64,000 nucleotides of DNA from Bacteroidaceae bacterium (GCA_017557635.1 JAFYYH010000021.1:46363-110362), one strand, 5' to 3'. Numbered from the stretch's first letter, positions 37,562 through 49,206 are shown. Numbers and translations: made by a program. Notes: a model not told the origin generated them from the letters alone.

Positions 37562-38980
37562 TTAATATCTGTAGTGTTCTGCCTTGTAAGGACCTTCAAC
37601 AGGTACGCCGATGTAATCGGCCTGAGCCTGGGTCAGTTTGGACAGATGTACGCCGATACGCTCCAGATGCAGACGTGCAACCTCCTCGTCCAGGTGCTTG
37701 GGCAGGCGATAAACGTCAACAGGGTATTTCTTGTTGAACAGTTCTATCTGAGCCAGAATCTGGTTGGTGAAACTGTTGCTCATTACAAAGCTGGGGTGAC
37801 CGGTTGCGCAACCCAGGTTAACCAGTCGGCCATCGGCCAAAAGGATAATGCTGTGTCCGTCGGGGAAGAAGTAACGGTCCACCTGAGGCTTTACGTTCTG
37901 ACACTTGATACCCGGTATCTTCTTGAGTTTGTCAACCTGAATCTCGCTGTCAAAGTGGCCGATGTTGCAGACGATGGCCTGATCGGGCATGACCTTGAGA
38001 TGATCGGTTGTTATGACGTCTATGTTACCTGTTGTGGTTACGAATATGTTGCCGAGCGGTGCGGCCTCCTCCATGGTGACTACCTCATATCCCTCCATGG
38101 CTGCCTGCAGAGCGCAGATGGGGTCAATCTCGGTTACCAGCACGCGGGCGCCGTATGAGCGCATGCTCTGGGCACAGCCCTTACCTACCTCACCGTAACC
38201 GCAGACTACGCATACCTTACCTGCTATCATTACATCGGTGGCGCGCTTGATACCGTCGGCCAGTGACTCGCGGCAGCCGTACAGGTTGTCGAACTTGCTC
38301 TTGGTTACGGAGTCGTTGACGTTGAATGCGGGGAACAGGAGTTCGCCGTTCTGCTGCATGCGGTACAGACGGTGTACACCGGTGGTGGTCTCCTCACTTA
38401 CGCCCTTTATCTCTTTGGCAATGTTCTGCCAGTATGTGTTACCCTTTACCTTGGCAACCTCCTTGAGTGCGTTCAGGAGTTCACGTTCATCGGCCGATTC
38501 AGCCTCATAATCCAGTGCCTTGGGATCTTTCTCGCCCTTTACGCCCAGATGTATCATCAGTGTGGCGTCACCGCCGTCATCAACTATCATGTTGGGACCT
38601 CCCTCGGGGAAGTTCAGAGCCTGGAGTGTGCACCACCAGTACTCCTGAGCCGTCTCACCCTTCCAGGCAAAAACTGCGGCACTGCCTGCAGCGGCAATGG
38701 CTGCGGCGGCATGATCCTGGGTGGAGTATATGTTGCATGAGCACCAGCGTATCTCGGCGCCCAGCTCGTGAAGTGTCTCAATAAGAACTGCTGTCTGGAT
38801 TGTCATGTGCAGAGAGCCCATTATGCGGGCGCCCTTCAAAGGTTTTGAATCACGGTACTTGTCACGGAGAGCCATCAGACCCGGCATCTCCTTCTCGGCC
38901 ATCTCAATCTCCTTTCGACCGAAATCAGCCAGCTTGATATCTGCCACCTTATACGGCAGGTTAGAGTAAAGTTCGTTCAT
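37562..38980 (-). CDS. ahcY: Adenosylhomocysteinase
   Basis: 472 residues. It hydrolyses S-adenosylhomocysteine to adenosine and homocysteine using bound NAD. Visible motifs: [29 protein letters not shown], the NAD-binding [17 protein letters not shown], and the C-terminal PYKAEHYRY with the conserved Lys-Tyr ending that completes the neighbouring subunit's cofactor site. First gene of the ahcY-LOG-DUF4271-hemD unit. It recycles the product of methyltransferases such as the one at 62484. Confidence 0.97.
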   Translation of the reverse strand: MNELYSNLPYKVADIKLADFGRKEIEMAEKEMPGLMALRDKYRDSKPLKGARIMGSLHMTIQTAVLIETLHELGAEIRWCSCNIYSTQDHAAAAIAAAGSAAVFAWKGETAQEYWWCTLQALNFPEGGPNMIVDDGGDATLMIHLGVKGEKDPKALDYEAESADERELLNALKEVAKVKGNTYWQNIAKEIKGVSEETTTGVHRLYRMQQNGELLFPAFNVNDSVTKSKFDNLYGCRESLADGIKRATDVMIAGKVCVVCGYGEVGKGCAQSMRSYGARVLVTEIDPICALQAAMEGYEVVTMEEAAPLGNIFVTTTGNIDVITTDHLKVMPDQAIVCNIGHFDSEIQVDKLKKIPGIKCQNVKPQVDRYFFPDGHSIILLADGRLVNLGCATGHPSFVMSNSFTNQILAQIELFNKKYPVDVYRLPKHLDEEVARLHLERIGVHLSKLTQAQADYIGVPVEGPYKAEHYRY

Positions 38981-38999
38981 ATATAATAATTTGTGACTG

Positions 39000-39007
39000 C
39001 AAAGTTA
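39000..39007 (-). promoter_or_regulatory. -7 element of ahcY
   Basis: Minus strand TAACTTTG, 20 bp before the start codon and directly after the T-run of the rpsO terminator. No clear -33 box. Confidence 0.5.
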
Positions 39008-39009
39008 GC

Positions 39010-39075
39010 AAAAAAAAGGTCCGATAAGGCCGGACATGAAAAAAGTGGGGTTAACCTCTTGGTCAACCCCACTTT
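39010..39075 (-). terminator. Tandem terminators after rpsO
   Basis: The first hairpin (39042-39075) pairs AAAGTGGGGTTAACC with GGTCAACCCCACTTT with one mismatch, then TTTTTTC. The second, weaker hairpin (about 39018-39036, GTCCG/CGGAC) is followed by eight T on the minus strand. Confidence 0.85.
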
Positions 39076-39089
39076 CATCTTTCCTAGCC

Positions 39090-39359
39090 TTACTTACGCA
39101 GACCGAGAGCCTTAACGATAGCGCGGTAGCGCTCGATGTCTCTCTCCTTGAGGTAGTTGAGCAGTCTGCGACGCTTACCTACCAGCTGGGTCAGTGCCCT
39201 TTCAGTGCTATAATCCTTACGGTTCTCCTTAAGATGTTCCGTCAAATGGGAAATACGGTATGAGAACAAGGCTATCTGGGCTTCAGGTGAGCCAGTATCC
39301 GTGTTGGACTTTCCGTATTGTCCAAAGATCTCTTGTTTTTTCTCTTTGTCTAAATACAT
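39090..39359 (-). CDS. rpsO: 30S ribosomal protein S15
   Basis: 89 residues, the standard length. [18 protein letters not shown], the [13 protein letters not shown] segment and the final LGLRK are universal S15 features. It binds the central domain of 16S rRNA early in 30S assembly. Transcribed alone, divergent from typA. Confidence 0.98.
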   Translation of the reverse strand: MYLDKEKKQEIFGQYGKSNTDTGSPEAQIALFSYRISHLTEHLKENRKDYSTERALTQLVGKRRRLLNYLKERDIERYRAIVKALGLRK

Positions 39360-39396
39360 TTTCTTAAAAATAATGTGAAAACTCGTTTAGCGGGCG

Positions 39397-39426
39397 CAAA
39401 GATAGAGCTTCTTTTTCAATACACAA
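39397..39426 (-). promoter_or_regulatory. rpsO promoter
   Basis: Minus strand TTG (39424-39426), 19 nt, TATCTTTG (39397-39404), then GCGCCCGC. It matches the -33/-7 consensus. Confidence 0.7.
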
Positions 39427-39449
39427 TGAATTTTCTAACATTTTTGCCG

Positions 39450-39468
39450 TAACTTTGCACCCGCAAAG
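39450..39468 (+). promoter_or_regulatory. typA -7 element with short palindrome
   Basis: TAACTTTG (39450-39457) runs into the palindrome CTTTGCACCCGCAAAG (39453-39468). The same arrangement is found at miaB. Confidence 0.6.
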
Positions 39469-39482
39469 AAAACACATACTAT

Positions 39483-41276
39483 ATGAACATCAGAAACATA
39501 GCTATTATCGCTCATGTTGACCACGGTAAGACGACACTGGTCGACAAGATGATGCTGGCCGGACACCTGTTCCGCGACAACCAGGCCAAAGGAGAACTTA
39601 TGCTCGACAACAATGACCTGGAGCGCGAACGAGGCATAACAATCCTGTCCAAGAATGTATCTATTACTTATAAGGATACCAAGATTAACATAATTGACAC
39701 TCCGGGACACTCCGACTTCGGCGGTGAGGTAGAGCGCGTGCTCAACATGGCCGACGGCTGCATCCTTCTGGTCGATGCATTTGAAGGTCCGATGCCTCAG
39801 ACACGTTTCGTTCTGCAGAAGGCTCTTCAGATAGGACTCAAACCCATCGTAGTAGTAAATAAGGTTGACAAGCCCAACTGCCGTCCCGAGGAGGTTTACG
39901 AAATGGTATTCGATCTGATGTTCGCACTCGATGCAACCGAGGATCAGCTGGATTTCCCCGTACTCTACGGTTCAGCAAAGCAGAACTGGATGAGCACCGA
40001 CTGGAAGCAGCCCACCGACAATATCCTGCCCCTGCTTGATGCCATCATCAAGTACATTCCCGAACCCAAGCAGGAGGAGGGCACCCTGCAGATGCTTATC
40101 ACATCACTTGACTACTCATCATACACCGGACGTATTGCAGTGGGCCGTGTAAACCGCGGAACCCTGAACGAGGGTATGACCTGCACGCTGGCGCACCGTG
40201 ACGGCAGCAAGGAGAAAGTCAAGATCAAGGAACTCCACACTTTTGAGGGTATGGGCCGCAAGCGCGTTCCCACAGTAGGTGCCGGTGACATCTGCGCTAT
40301 CGTAGGTCTTGACAAGTTCGAGATCGGTGATACCATCTGCGATGCCGAGAATCCCGATCCTCTGCCTCCTATCGCAATCGATGAGCCTACCATGAGTATG
40401 CTCTTCAGTATAAACGACTCACCTTTCTTTGGTAAGGAGGGTAAGTACGTTACATCACGTCACATTCAGGACCGTCTGAATCTGGAACTTGACAAGAACC
40501 TTGCTCTGCGCGTACGCCGCACCGAGGAGGATGGCAAGTGGATAGTATCAGGCCGTGGCGTGCTGCACCTGTCAATTCTCATTGAGACCATGCGCCGTGA
40601 GGGTTATGAACTCCAGGTAGGTCAGCCCCAGGTAATCATGAAGGAGATTGACGGCCGTACATGCGAGCCTATCGAGGAACTCACCATCAGCGTTCCCGAG
40701 GAGTTCGCCAGCAAGATGATTGACCTGGCCACCAAGCGCAAGGGTGAGATGACATCAATGGACACCCAGGGTGACCGCGTTGTCATTGTATTCGATATTC
40801 CTTCACGCGGTATCATCGGCCTCCGTACCAATGTGCTTACCGCATCTCAGGGTGAGGCCGTAATGGCACACCGCTTCAAGGAGTATCAGCCTTACAAGGG
40901 TGACATCGAGCGCCGCACAAACGGTTCGATGGTTGCCATGGAGACCGGTACCGTATTCGCTTATGCACTTGACAAGCTGCAGGACCGCGGTAAGTTCTTT
41001 GTAAACCCGCAGGATCAGGTTTATGCCGGTCAGGTTGTAGGTGAGCACGTTCACGAGAAGGATCTGGTCATCAACGTGACCAAGAGCAAGCAGCTTACAA
41101 ACATGCGTGCCAGCGGTGCCGATGAAAAGGCCCACATCGCACCTCCCGTTGTATTCTCTCTTGAAGAGGCTCTTGAGTACATCAAGAACGACGAGTACGT
41201 TGAGGTTACCCCCAAGAGCATGCGTATGCGTAAGGTTATTCTGAACGAGTTGGAGCGCAAGCGCGCCGCCAAGTAA
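39483..41276 (+). CDS. typA: Translational GTPase TypA/BipA
   Basis: 597 residues. GTP-binding motifs: [14 protein letters not shown] (G1), the RGITI switch, [14 protein letters not shown] (G3) and VVNKVDKPN (G4). Then the elongation-factor beta barrel, domains like EF-G III and V, and the TypA-specific C-terminal domain ([13 protein letters not shown]). It is a ribosome-associated GTPase that helps 50S assembly and stress adaptation. Followed 9 bp later by a lipoprotein gene. Confidence 0.97.
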   Translation: MNIRNIAIIAHVDHGKTTLVDKMMLAGHLFRDNQAKGELMLDNNDLERERGITILSKNVSITYKDTKINIIDTPGHSDFGGEVERVLNMADGCILLVDAFEGPMPQTRFVLQKALQIGLKPIVVVNKVDKPNCRPEEVYEMVFDLMFALDATEDQLDFPVLYGSAKQNWMSTDWKQPTDNILPLLDAIIKYIPEPKQEEGTLQMLITSLDYSSYTGRIAVGRVNRGTLNEGMTCTLAHRDGSKEKVKIKELHTFEGMGRKRVPTVGAGDICAIVGLDKFEIGDTICDAENPDPLPPIAIDEPTMSMLFSINDSPFFGKEGKYVTSRHIQDRLNLELDKNLALRVRRTEEDGKWIVSGRGVLHLSILIETMRREGYELQVGQPQVIMKEIDGRTCEPIEELTISVPEEFASKMIDLATKRKGEMTSMDTQGDRVVIVFDIPSRGIIGLRTNVLTASQGEAVMAHRFKEYQPYKGDIERRTNGSMVAMETGTVFAYALDKLQDRGKFFVNPQDQVYAGQVVGEHVHEKDLVINVTKSKQLTNMRASGADEKAHIAPPVVFSLEEALEYIKNDEYVEVTPKSMRMRKVILNELERKRAAK

Positions 41277-41285
41277 AATAACCCG

Positions 41286-42329
41286 ATGAAAACGAGGTTT
41301 TCTGCAATAATCGCACTGACTGTGCTGCTTTTGACCGCCTCCTGCGGTAAAAAGGGCATGTTCGTGCTGCAGGGAACCGTTCAGGACGGGACCGATACCA
41401 TTCTGGTATTAGGAATTGACTCACGGTTTGAAGATGCGGACACCATCTTCTGCCGTGAAGGCCAGTTCAAATGGAAATTCCACCCCGATACAGTTACCAC
41501 TCTCATTCTGGTACTGCCCGATGGACGCTACCATCCGGTATTTGCCGAAAAGAATGTGGAATCATTCATAACGATACCTTCCGATACAGGACTCTTCCAG
41601 GTTTCGGGCGGTTATTGCAATGATTCATATCAGGCGTTCTATCTGGCGTCACAGAACGACACTGCAATGGAGCAGGCTGCAGCCAGGATAGACTCCTTCA
41701 TTACCCGTGACCCGTTCTCGGAAGTAACCCCCTTCCTCATCTATGACCAGATGGTCAGGAAGTACCATGCACGCGAGAGTGTCATAGAGCCTCTTATCAA
41801 ACGTATGAGCGGCAACATGCAGGACGCTCCATACCTGATCTCACTCAAGGCTGAATTCGAGAAACCGGCCAACAACAATCTCTATTTCGATTCATACGCA
41901 GTAAAGGACTCAACCGGTCAGAAACGCCAGTTCATAGATATCGGCGGCACATCAAACTCTCTGCTGGTATGCGTATGGGCCTCATGGATGGGCCAGGCAG
42001 GACTGGACGCAAGGGATACCCTGGAATATTTCCGCCAGAAGTATCATGACAGGTTCTTCAATGTGATTGACCTCTCCGTCGACGTAAACATTGACATGTG
42101 GAAGAAAGCCATTGAGAACGATACCGTCAGATGGCCGTCATATTCGGATCCGACCGGATGGGAAAGCCGCATAGTAAAGAACGCCAATCTTCAGACGCTG
42201 CCTGCATTCATCCTGTTCTCCGGTTCCAAGAGGCTCATGTACAAGACCACTTCAATAAAGGACCTGGACATAGAGTTGGACAAAACCCTGACAAAACCAC
42301 GTTTACAAACCGAACAGAAAAAGAAATAG
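41286..42329 (+). CDS. Thioredoxin-fold lipoprotein lacking the CxxC motif
   Basis: 347 residues. Lipobox TASCGKK (Cys20). The N-terminal half resembles the DUF4369 domain that precedes TlpA-like thioredoxins in Bacteroidetes. The C-terminal half has the thioredoxin layout (LLVCVWASWMGQAGLDARD, then FNVIDLSVDVN, and a cis-Pro region TLPAFILF), but the WCxxC redox centre is replaced by WMGQAG. It is therefore probably not a disulfide reductase; a binding or structural role in the periplasm is more likely. Downstream of typA in the same direction. Confidence 0.75.
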   Translation: MKTRFSAIIALTVLLLTASCGKKGMFVLQGTVQDGTDTILVLGIDSRFEDADTIFCREGQFKWKFHPDTVTTLILVLPDGRYHPVFAEKNVESFITIPSDTGLFQVSGGYCNDSYQAFYLASQNDTAMEQAAARIDSFITRDPFSEVTPFLIYDQMVRKYHARESVIEPLIKRMSGNMQDAPYLISLKAEFEKPANNNLYFDSYAVKDSTGQKRQFIDIGGTSNSLLVCVWASWMGQAGLDARDTLEYFRQKYHDRFFNVIDLSVDVNIDMWKKAIENDTVRWPSYSDPTGWESRIVKNANLQTLPAFILFSGSKRLMYKTTSIKDLDIELDKTLTKPRLQTEQKKK

Positions 42330-42392
42330 CACTGAATACCATTAATCATTTCCTTGTCTTGCTTAATCTATTAACCATAAACATATCTAACC

Positions 42393-43931
42393 ATGCTTAT
42401 CAAAGTATCAGGTGCGGCTGTCCAAGGGATAGACGCATACATCGTGACCATCGAAGCGAGTACATCCCGCGGTATCAGATTCTTCCTTGTAGGACTGCCT
42501 GACAGCGCAGTCAAGGAGAGCCATGAACGTATCATATCGGCTTTCCAGGTAAACGGTTACAAATTCCCCTCTTCCCAGATCATCATCAACATGGCTCCGG
42601 CCGATATCCGCAAGGAGGGCGCAGCCTATGACCTGCCGCTTGCCATTGTCATACTGGCATCTGGAGGAGAACTTGACACGTCAACTCTTGATGACTATGT
42701 CATAATGGGTGAAATGAGTCTTGACGGTTCGCTTCTGCCGGTCAAAGGAGCCCTTTCAATGGCCATCGAGGCACGGACCCAAGGGTTCAAAGCAATTATC
42801 CTGCCGGCTCAGAACGCAGCCGAAGCTGCTGTAATAGACGGACTGAAGGTATACGGAGCCAACAATCTGCGTGAGGTTGTAGACCTGATAAACCTGATCC
42901 CGGGACACATTGAGCCATTGGATAAGAACAGTGTCCTGAAGGAAGTCATCCCAACCGGATACCAGGCTGATTTTGCCGATGTAAAGGGACAAAACGCCGT
43001 TAAACGGGCACTCGAAGTAGCAGCCAGCGGCGGACACAACCTGATCATGGTCGGCCCGCCGGGAAGCGGTAAGTCCATGATGGCAAGAGCTCTTCCTTCA
43101 ATACTTCCGCCACTGACCGAAGAGGAGAGCATCGAGACCACCCGTATCCATTCGGTTGCCGGTTTTACGGGGAACGGAGCCGCTCTTATAACCGAGAGGC
43201 CGTTCCGTCATCCCCACCACACTATATCCAATGTGGCCCTGACGGGCGGAGGCACCAACGGACAGCCCGGTGAGATATCACTCGCCCATAACGGGGTGCT
43301 CTATCTGGACGAACTGGCCGAGTTCACCAGATCGGCCCTGGAGACTCTGCGACAACCGCTCGAAGACAGGAGCGTAGTCATATCAAGAGTCAAATACAGG
43401 ATAGAGTATCCGGCATCGTTCATGCTGGTTGCATCAATGAACCCCTGCCCCTGCGGATACTACAACCATCCCACAAAGGAATGTCACTGCACCCCAACTG
43501 TGATTGAACGTTATCTGGGAAAGATTTCGGGCCCGCTGATGGACCGTTTTGACATTCAGTGCGAGATTCTTCCCGTGGGGTTTGATGACATGTCATCGGA
43601 ACGGAAGGGTGAAGCAAGTGCCTCCATACGGGAACGCGTGATTGAGGCCAGAGCGGTACAGGCTGCCAGATTCAGCGATGAAAAGGGGCTGTATTGCAAC
43701 GCTCAGATGGATTCACGACTGTTGCGGAAATACGCCAAAGCCGAGCCGGCCGCAATCCGGATGCTGGGTGAGGCCATGAACCGCCTCAACCTCTCGGCAC
43801 GTGCCTATGACCGAATCCTCAAGGTTGCCAGGACAATCGCCGACATGGACAAATCTGATACGATCAGGCCGCATCATATAGCCGAAGCGATAGGTTATCG
43901 CAGCTTGGACCGCGCCTCTTGGGGTAAATAA
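42393..43931 (+). CDS. comM: ComM/YifB-family Mg-chelatase-like AAA ATPase
   Basis: 512 residues. The N-terminal ChlI-like S5-fold domain ([33 protein letters not shown]) precedes the AAA core with Walker [12 protein letters not shown] (about residue 220) and LYLDELAEF (Walker B). The zinc-type MNPCPCGYY motif is typical. ComM is a hexameric helicase that helps branch migration during natural transformation; in organisms without known competence the role is unclear. Confidence 0.92.
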   Translation: MLIKVSGAAVQGIDAYIVTIEASTSRGIRFFLVGLPDSAVKESHERIISAFQVNGYKFPSSQIIINMAPADIRKEGAAYDLPLAIVILASGGELDTSTLDDYVIMGEMSLDGSLLPVKGALSMAIEARTQGFKAIILPAQNAAEAAVIDGLKVYGANNLREVVDLINLIPGHIEPLDKNSVLKEVIPTGYQADFADVKGQNAVKRALEVAASGGHNLIMVGPPGSGKSMMARALPSILPPLTEEESIETTRIHSVAGFTGNGAALITERPFRHPHHTISNVALTGGGTNGQPGEISLAHNGVLYLDELAEFTRSALETLRQPLEDRSVVISRVKYRIEYPASFMLVASMNPCPCGYYNHPTKECHCTPTVIERYLGKISGPLMDRFDIQCEILPVGFDDMSSERKGEASASIRERVIEARAVQAARFSDEKGLYCNAQMDSRLLRKYAKAEPAAIRMLGEAMNRLNLSARAYDRILKVARTIADMDKSDTIRPHHIAEAIGYRSLDRASWGK

Positions 43932-43949
43932 AAAAATATAGTAATTTTG
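43919..43949 (+). promoter_or_regulatory. metG promoter
   Basis: TTG (43919-43921), 20 nt, TAATTTTG (43942-43949). The -33 box lies inside the comM 3' end. Confidence 0.65.
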
Positions 43950-43978
43950 CAGTCCGAAACAACTTAGATATATCATAT

Positions 43979-46039
43979 ATGAAAGACTACAAGAGGATTC
44001 TGGTTACATCGGCCCTGCCCTACGCCAACGGCCCGCTTCACATAGGCCATCTGGCAGGCGCATACGTTCCGGCCGATATTTATGTCCGTTACCAACGTCT
44101 CAAGAAGGTGGACGTGATGTTCATTGGAGGCAGTGACGAGCACGGTGTGCCCATCACCATCCGCGCCAAGAAAGAGGGCGTTACCCCCAAGGAGATCATT
44201 GACCGCTATCACTATCAGATGAAGGATACCTTCAAGGGTATGGGCATATCTTACGACATTTACGGTCGTACCAGCTCCCCTGTACACCATAAGCTGGCTG
44301 CCGATTTCTTCCGCAAACTCTACGATACCGGCAAGTTCATCCAGAAGACCAGCGAGCAGTACTACGACGAGGAGGCCAAGATGTTCCTGGCCGACCGATA
44401 CATTACCGGTGAGTGCCCTCACTGCCACTATGATCACGCCTACGGTGACCAGTGCGAGAAGTGCGGCACATCACTCTCACCCACTGAACTGATTAACCCC
44501 AAGAGTACTGTAAGCGGCAGCAAGCCCGTTATGAAGGAGACCACACACTGGTACCTGCCTCTGGAGCAGTATCAGGAGTGGCTTGAGAAGTGGATCCTGC
44601 AGGAGCACAAGGAGTGGCGTCCCAATGTTTACGGTCAGTGCAAGAGCTGGCTTGACATGGGTCTTCAGCCCCGTGCCGTGAGCCGCGACCTTGACTGGGG
44701 TATCCCCGTTCCCGTAGAGGGTGCCGAGGGCAAGGTTCTGTATGTATGGTTCGATGCCCCCATCGGCTATATCAGCAACACCAAGGAGTTCTGCGACTCT
44801 CATCCCGAGCGCGGCAGCTGGGAGACCTGGTGGAAGGATCCCGATACACGTCTTATCCACTTTATCGGTAAGGACAACATCGTGTTCCACTGCATCGTGT
44901 TCCCCGCAATGCTTAAGGCCGAGGGTTCATTCATACTTCCCGACAACGTTCCCAGCAACGAGTTCCTGAACCTGGAGGATGACAAGATCTCAACCTCACG
45001 CAACTGGGCCGTATGGGTACACGAGTATCTGGAGGATTTCCCCGGTAAGGCCGATGTAATGCGTTATGTGCTTACCGCCAACGCTCCTGAGACCAAGGAC
45101 AACAACTTTACATGGAAGGATTTCCAGGCACGCAACAACAACGAGTTGGTTGCCATCTACGGCAACTTCGTGAACCGCGCCCTGGTTCTGACACAGAAAT
45201 ACTTTGACGGCGTAGTTCCCCAGTGCGGTGAACTGACCGACTATGACCGCGACACCCTGAAGGAGTTTGCAGATGTAAAGCAGCAGCTTGAGTCTCTGCT
45301 TGACAACTTCAAGTTCCGTGAGGCACAGAAGGAGGCCATGAACCTGGCCCGCATCGGAAACAAGTACCTGGCCGATACCGAGCCCTGGAAACTTGCCAAG
45401 ACCGACATGAAGCGCGTTGAGACAATTCTCAACATTGCTCTCCAGCTGGTTGCCAACCTGGCCATAGCATTTGAGCCGTTCCTGCCCTTCTCAAGCGAGA
45501 AGCTGCGCGGAATGATTGCCCTGGACGGTGCTGACTGGAACCGCCTGGGTGCCATTGACCTGCTGCCCGCCGGCCACAAGCTGGGCAAGGCAGAACTTCT
45601 GTTCGAGAAGATTGAGGACGATGTCATTGACGCCCAGATCCAGAAGCTGCTCAAGCGCAAGGAGGAGAACGAGAAGGCTGCAGCCGATGCCGCTCCCGCC
45701 AAGCCCATCAAGGCCAACATAGAGTTCCCCGAATTCGAGAAACTGGACATCCGTGTAGGTACAGTGCTTGAGTGCACCAAGGTTCCCAAGGCAGACAAAC
45801 TGCTCCAGTTCAAGATCGATGACGGTCTGGGCGGCCGTACTATCCTTTCAGGCATTGCAAACTATTACAAGCCTGAAGATCTGGTAGGCAAGCAGGTATG
45901 CTTCATAGCCAATCTGGCACCCCGCACCATCCGCGGCATTGAGAGTCAGGGTATGATTCTGAGCGCTCTTGACGCAGACGGCACACTGGCCGTAACAACC
46001 GTTCAGCGCCCTGTAAAACCGGGCAGCGAGGTTTGCTAA
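43979..46039 (+). CDS. metG: Methionyl-tRNA synthetase
   Basis: 686 residues. Class I HIGH-type motif [12 protein letters not shown] near residue 18, a zinc knuckle [18 protein letters not shown] near 143-160, and the KMSKS equivalent [13 protein letters not shown] near 335. The C-terminal 110 residues are the EMAP/Trbp111 tRNA-binding domain ([18 protein letters not shown]), giving the dimeric form. First gene of metG-ispD-yfhO-glycosyltransferase. Confidence 0.97.
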   Translation: MKDYKRILVTSALPYANGPLHIGHLAGAYVPADIYVRYQRLKKVDVMFIGGSDEHGVPITIRAKKEGVTPKEIIDRYHYQMKDTFKGMGISYDIYGRTSSPVHHKLAADFFRKLYDTGKFIQKTSEQYYDEEAKMFLADRYITGECPHCHYDHAYGDQCEKCGTSLSPTELINPKSTVSGSKPVMKETTHWYLPLEQYQEWLEKWILQEHKEWRPNVYGQCKSWLDMGLQPRAVSRDLDWGIPVPVEGAEGKVLYVWFDAPIGYISNTKEFCDSHPERGSWETWWKDPDTRLIHFIGKDNIVFHCIVFPAMLKAEGSFILPDNVPSNEFLNLEDDKISTSRNWAVWVHEYLEDFPGKADVMRYVLTANAPETKDNNFTWKDFQARNNNELVAIYGNFVNRALVLTQKYFDGVVPQCGELTDYDRDTLKEFADVKQQLESLLDNFKFREAQKEAMNLARIGNKYLADTEPWKLAKTDMKRVETILNIALQLVANLAIAFEPFLPFSSEKLRGMIALDGADWNRLGAIDLLPAGHKLGKAELLFEKIEDDVIDAQIQKLLKRKEENEKAAADAAPAKPIKANIEFPEFEKLDIRVGTVLECTKVPKADKLLQFKIDDGLGGRTILSGIANYYKPEDLVGKQVCFIANLAPRTIRGIESQGMILSALDADGTLAVTTVQRPVKPGSEVC

Positions 46040-46049
46040 AAAACAGATT

Positions 46050-46745
46050 ATGAATACAGTCGGAGTCATACTTGCAGCAGGCTCCGGTTCAAGAACCGGC
46101 CTTTCCACCCCCAAGCAGTTCCTGCTTCTGGGTGGAAAGACTGTTTTGGAGCATTCCGTCCAGACATTTAATGACCACCCGGGCATAGATCAGGTTGTAA
46201 TTGTCACTTCGCCCGACTTCATACAAAAGGTTGAAGGTATTGTCAAGGCAAACGGTTGGACCAAGGTCACAGCCATATTACCCGGTGGAAAGGAGCGATA
46301 TGACTCCAGTCTTGCCGCCGTACGCCATTTCAGCGACAATCCTGACCTGGTTATGCTGTTCCATGACGCAGCCAGACCGTTGGTATCGGCCCGGATAATA
46401 TCGGACACGCTTAAGGCTATGGAGTCTTTCAATGCGGTGGATGTGGCCATCCCCGCTGTGGATACCATCGTTCAGTGTGATGCTGCAGGCACGGTTATGG
46501 AATCTGTCCAGAACCGCAATCTGCTGTGGCGCATGCAGACGCCGCAGGGCTTCCGTCAGAAAACGATAGCCCAGGCTTACCAAATTGCACTTAAAGACCC
46601 GCAGTTTACGGCAACCGATGACTGTGGCACGGTATTACGATACCTCCCCGATGAGAAGGTGGGTATTGTGCAAGGAGACGAAAAGAACATAAAACTTACA
46701 TATGCCGACGATTTGCCCCTAATGGAGTTTTTACTAAGTTTGTAA
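46050..46745 (+). CDS. ispD: 2-C-methyl-D-erythritol 4-phosphate cytidylyltransferase
   Basis: 231 residues. Nucleotidyltransferase start VILAAGSGSRTG with PKQFLLLGGKTVLEHSV; FHDAARPLVSA, VDTIVQCD, WRMQTPQGFR and TDDCGTVL are IspD motifs. It couples MEP to CTP in the non-mevalonate isoprenoid pathway. Starts 10 bp after metG. Confidence 0.95.
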   Translation: MNTVGVILAAGSGSRTGLSTPKQFLLLGGKTVLEHSVQTFNDHPGIDQVVIVTSPDFIQKVEGIVKANGWTKVTAILPGGKERYDSSLAAVRHFSDNPDLVMLFHDAARPLVSARIISDTLKAMESFNAVDVAIPAVDTIVQCDAAGTVMESVQNRNLLWRMQTPQGFRQKTIAQAYQIALKDPQFTATDDCGTVLRYLPDEKVGIVQGDEKNIKLTYADDLPLMEFLLSL

Positions 46746-46767
46746 AAATATTGAATTACCCTTTCCT

Positions 46768-49206
46768 ATGAAAAAAGCTAACCTCAAGAAGCTATCCCCT
46801 TTCATTGTCGCATTGATTGCGTTCCTGGCTATAGGATTCTTATATTGCTCTCCTGTTTTGGAGGGTAAGGTATTGCAGGCCGGAGATACCACCAACTATC
46901 TGGGAGCATCGAATGAAATACGCCAATACACAAAGTCTGAAGGAAGGCAGATGTGGTGGACAAACTCCATGTTCGGAGGAATGCCGTCATATCAGATAAG
47001 CGGTCAGACTCCGGCTAACAAACTTAGGGCAAAACTTGAGCGTCTTTCACATCTGTGGTTGATTGGAAGCAGAGAGCCGATAGGCATACTCGTAGCATAT
47101 ATGATCGGTTTCTTTATTATGCTGCTCTGCTTTGACGTGGATCCGTGGATGAGCATAGCGGGTGCCATTGCACTCACGCTGTCGTCATATTTCCTGCTGA
47201 TCCTACCTGCAGGACACGTAACCAAAGCCAATGCCATATGCTGTCTGGCACCCATGATAGGCGGCTTCTACGCCATCTTCCGAAGCAGGTTCTGGCTAGG
47301 CGTACCCGTAACCCTGTTTTACGGAACCATAGGACTCACGCTCCACTCTCAGATGACCTACTACGCATTCATGCTCTTGGGAGTGCTCTTTATAAGCGAG
47401 ATTTTCATTCACGCCAAGGCCAAGACCTGGAAGGAGTTCGGAAAGGCTACCGGAGTATTCATACTGTCATTGCTCCTGGTGTTGGGAACCAAACTCAGCT
47501 GGTTCCAGATGAACCGCAGTTACCTTAACGAGACCATGCGCGGAGGACACAGCGAACTGGTATCGGACAATGCCGAAGGTGATGACCAGGAGAAACTGGT
47601 AGGTCTGGATTTTGATTACGCTACTGCATGGTCATACGGAAAGACCGAAACCTTTACCCTGCTTGTTCCCGAATACATGGGAGGAGCCAGCGGTTATGAC
47701 CTGGGAAAAGACTCCAAACTTGAAAAGGAACTCAGAAGCATGGGAGTACCCGCCAACAGCGCCCGCAGTTTCTGCTCCAGCTCACCCGTTTACTGGGGAG
47801 AAAAGGTATTTACCAGCGGTCCTGTTTATGTGGGAGCCGTCATCTGTTTTCTGTTTATCCTTGGACTGATAGTAGTCAAGGGAGCCTACAAATGGTCTCT
47901 GTTTGCCGCTACATGTTTCTCAATACTGCTTGCATGGGGACACAACTGGGAATGGTTCTCAAGACTGTTCTTTGACTATTTCCCCATGTACAACAAGTTC
48001 CGTACGGTTGAATCCATACTGGTTGTGGCCGAGATAACCATGCCCCTGCTGGGATTTCTGGCAATAAGGCATCTGGTTCAGTCCGATGACAAGGCTGCCA
48101 ACAGGAAAGCCATACTTACCGCCGGAGCCATCACAGCCGCAATCTGTCTGCTGGTGGCAATATCTGCCGGTTTCACCGACACCGCATCATCATATGACAT
48201 CAGATTCAAGGATGACGTCGGTGATACCATCTATGATGCCATCCTCCGTCAGAGACAGGCTCTGATATCCTCATCGGCCCTGCGCAGTCTTGTGTTCGTT
48301 CTTCTGGGAGCAGGCGCTACTTATGCCTACACTGTAATGAAGGAGAAGAAGAACAGCAATGTCATGTTTGCGGCCGCATTGACAGCACTCATTCTGATTG
48401 ACATGGTTCCCGTGGACAGGAAGTTCTTTGGAAAACAGAACTTCATTACCACCAAGGAGAACTCTCAGATATTCGCAATGCAGGATTGGGAGAAGGCCAT
48501 ACTTCAGGACCAGTCACTTGATTACCGTGTCCTCAACCTGTCAACAAACACTTTCAACGAAGCAAGGACATCTTACAGACTCAATTCGTTGGGCGGATAT
48601 TCTGCCGCCAAGATGCGCCGTTACCAGGATCTTATCGACACTCATATCTCAAAGAACAACATGTCGGTCCTCAACATGCTGAACACCAAATATCTCATTA
48701 CCGACAACCGTCAGATATTGAGGAACCCCGAGGCAATGGGTAACGCATGGTTCGTTGATACCGTACTCTTTGTCAACTCTCCTGTCAGTGAAAGCCAGGC
48801 TCTGAACATAATAGACGTCAGAACGACTGCTGTAGCCGACAACAAGTTTGCCGACATACTGAACGTATCTGTATCGGCAAGTGATCCTGAGGCCTTTATA
48901 AGACTTGACAAATACGTTCCGGACCGTCTTGAGTACACTTCAAGTTCCACCAAGGATAAGGTTGCCGTATTCTCCGAGATTTATTATCCCAATGAATGGC
49001 ATCTCTATATTGACGGCAAGGAGCATGAGATAGGTCGTGTCAACTACGTACTCCGTGCCGCAGTGATTCCCGCCGGAAAACACTCTATCGTAATGGAGTT
49101 CGTACCCAATGCACTTAAGAATGACTGGATCTGCATGATTCTGGTCATCCTTACAATCATCATTTCGATAGGAATGCCTGTCTGGCACTTTGTAAAGAAA
49201 CAGTAA
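46768..49206 (+). CDS. YfhO-family polytopic membrane protein
   Basis: 812 residues. About a dozen transmembrane helices fill residues 13-550 (first at 13-32), and a large extracytoplasmic C-terminal part is closed by a last helix near 785-805. The conserved early segment (SPVLEGKVLQAGD, WWTNSMFGGMPSYQIS) fits YfhO, a GT-C-like family implicated in glycosylating cell-envelope polymers. The next gene is a glycosyltransferase only 2 bp away, supporting a glycan-assembly role. Substrate unknown. Confidence 0.85.
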   Translation: MKKANLKKLSPFIVALIAFLAIGFLYCSPVLEGKVLQAGDTTNYLGASNEIRQYTKSEGRQMWWTNSMFGGMPSYQISGQTPANKLRAKLERLSHLWLIGSREPIGILVAYMIGFFIMLLCFDVDPWMSIAGAIALTLSSYFLLILPAGHVTKANAICCLAPMIGGFYAIFRSRFWLGVPVTLFYGTIGLTLHSQMTYYAFMLLGVLFISEIFIHAKAKTWKEFGKATGVFILSLLLVLGTKLSWFQMNRSYLNETMRGGHSELVSDNAEGDDQEKLVGLDFDYATAWSYGKTETFTLLVPEYMGGASGYDLGKDSKLEKELRSMGVPANSARSFCSSSPVYWGEKVFTSGPVYVGAVICFLFILGLIVVKGAYKWSLFAATCFSILLAWGHNWEWFSRLFFDYFPMYNKFRTVESILVVAEITMPLLGFLAIRHLVQSDDKAANRKAILTAGAITAAICLLVAISAGFTDTASSYDIRFKDDVGDTIYDAILRQRQALISSSALRSLVFVLLGAGATYAYTVMKEKKNSNVMFAAALTALILIDMVPVDRKFFGKQNFITTKENSQIFAMQDWEKAILQDQSLDYRVLNLSTNTFNEARTSYRLNSLGGYSAAKMRRYQDLIDTHISKNNMSVLNMLNTKYLITDNRQILRNPEAMGNAWFVDTVLFVNSPVSESQALNIIDVRTTAVADNKFADILNVSVSASDPEAFIRLDKYVPDRLEYTSSSTKDKVAVFSEIYYPNEWHLYIDGKEHEIGRVNYVLRAAVIPAGKHSIVMEFVPNALKNDWICMILVILTIIISIGMPVWHFVKKQ

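Noticed and set aside
37328-38158. 276-codon plus-strand frame across ahcY and the LOG gene
   Set aside because: Antisense shadow of two clear genes.
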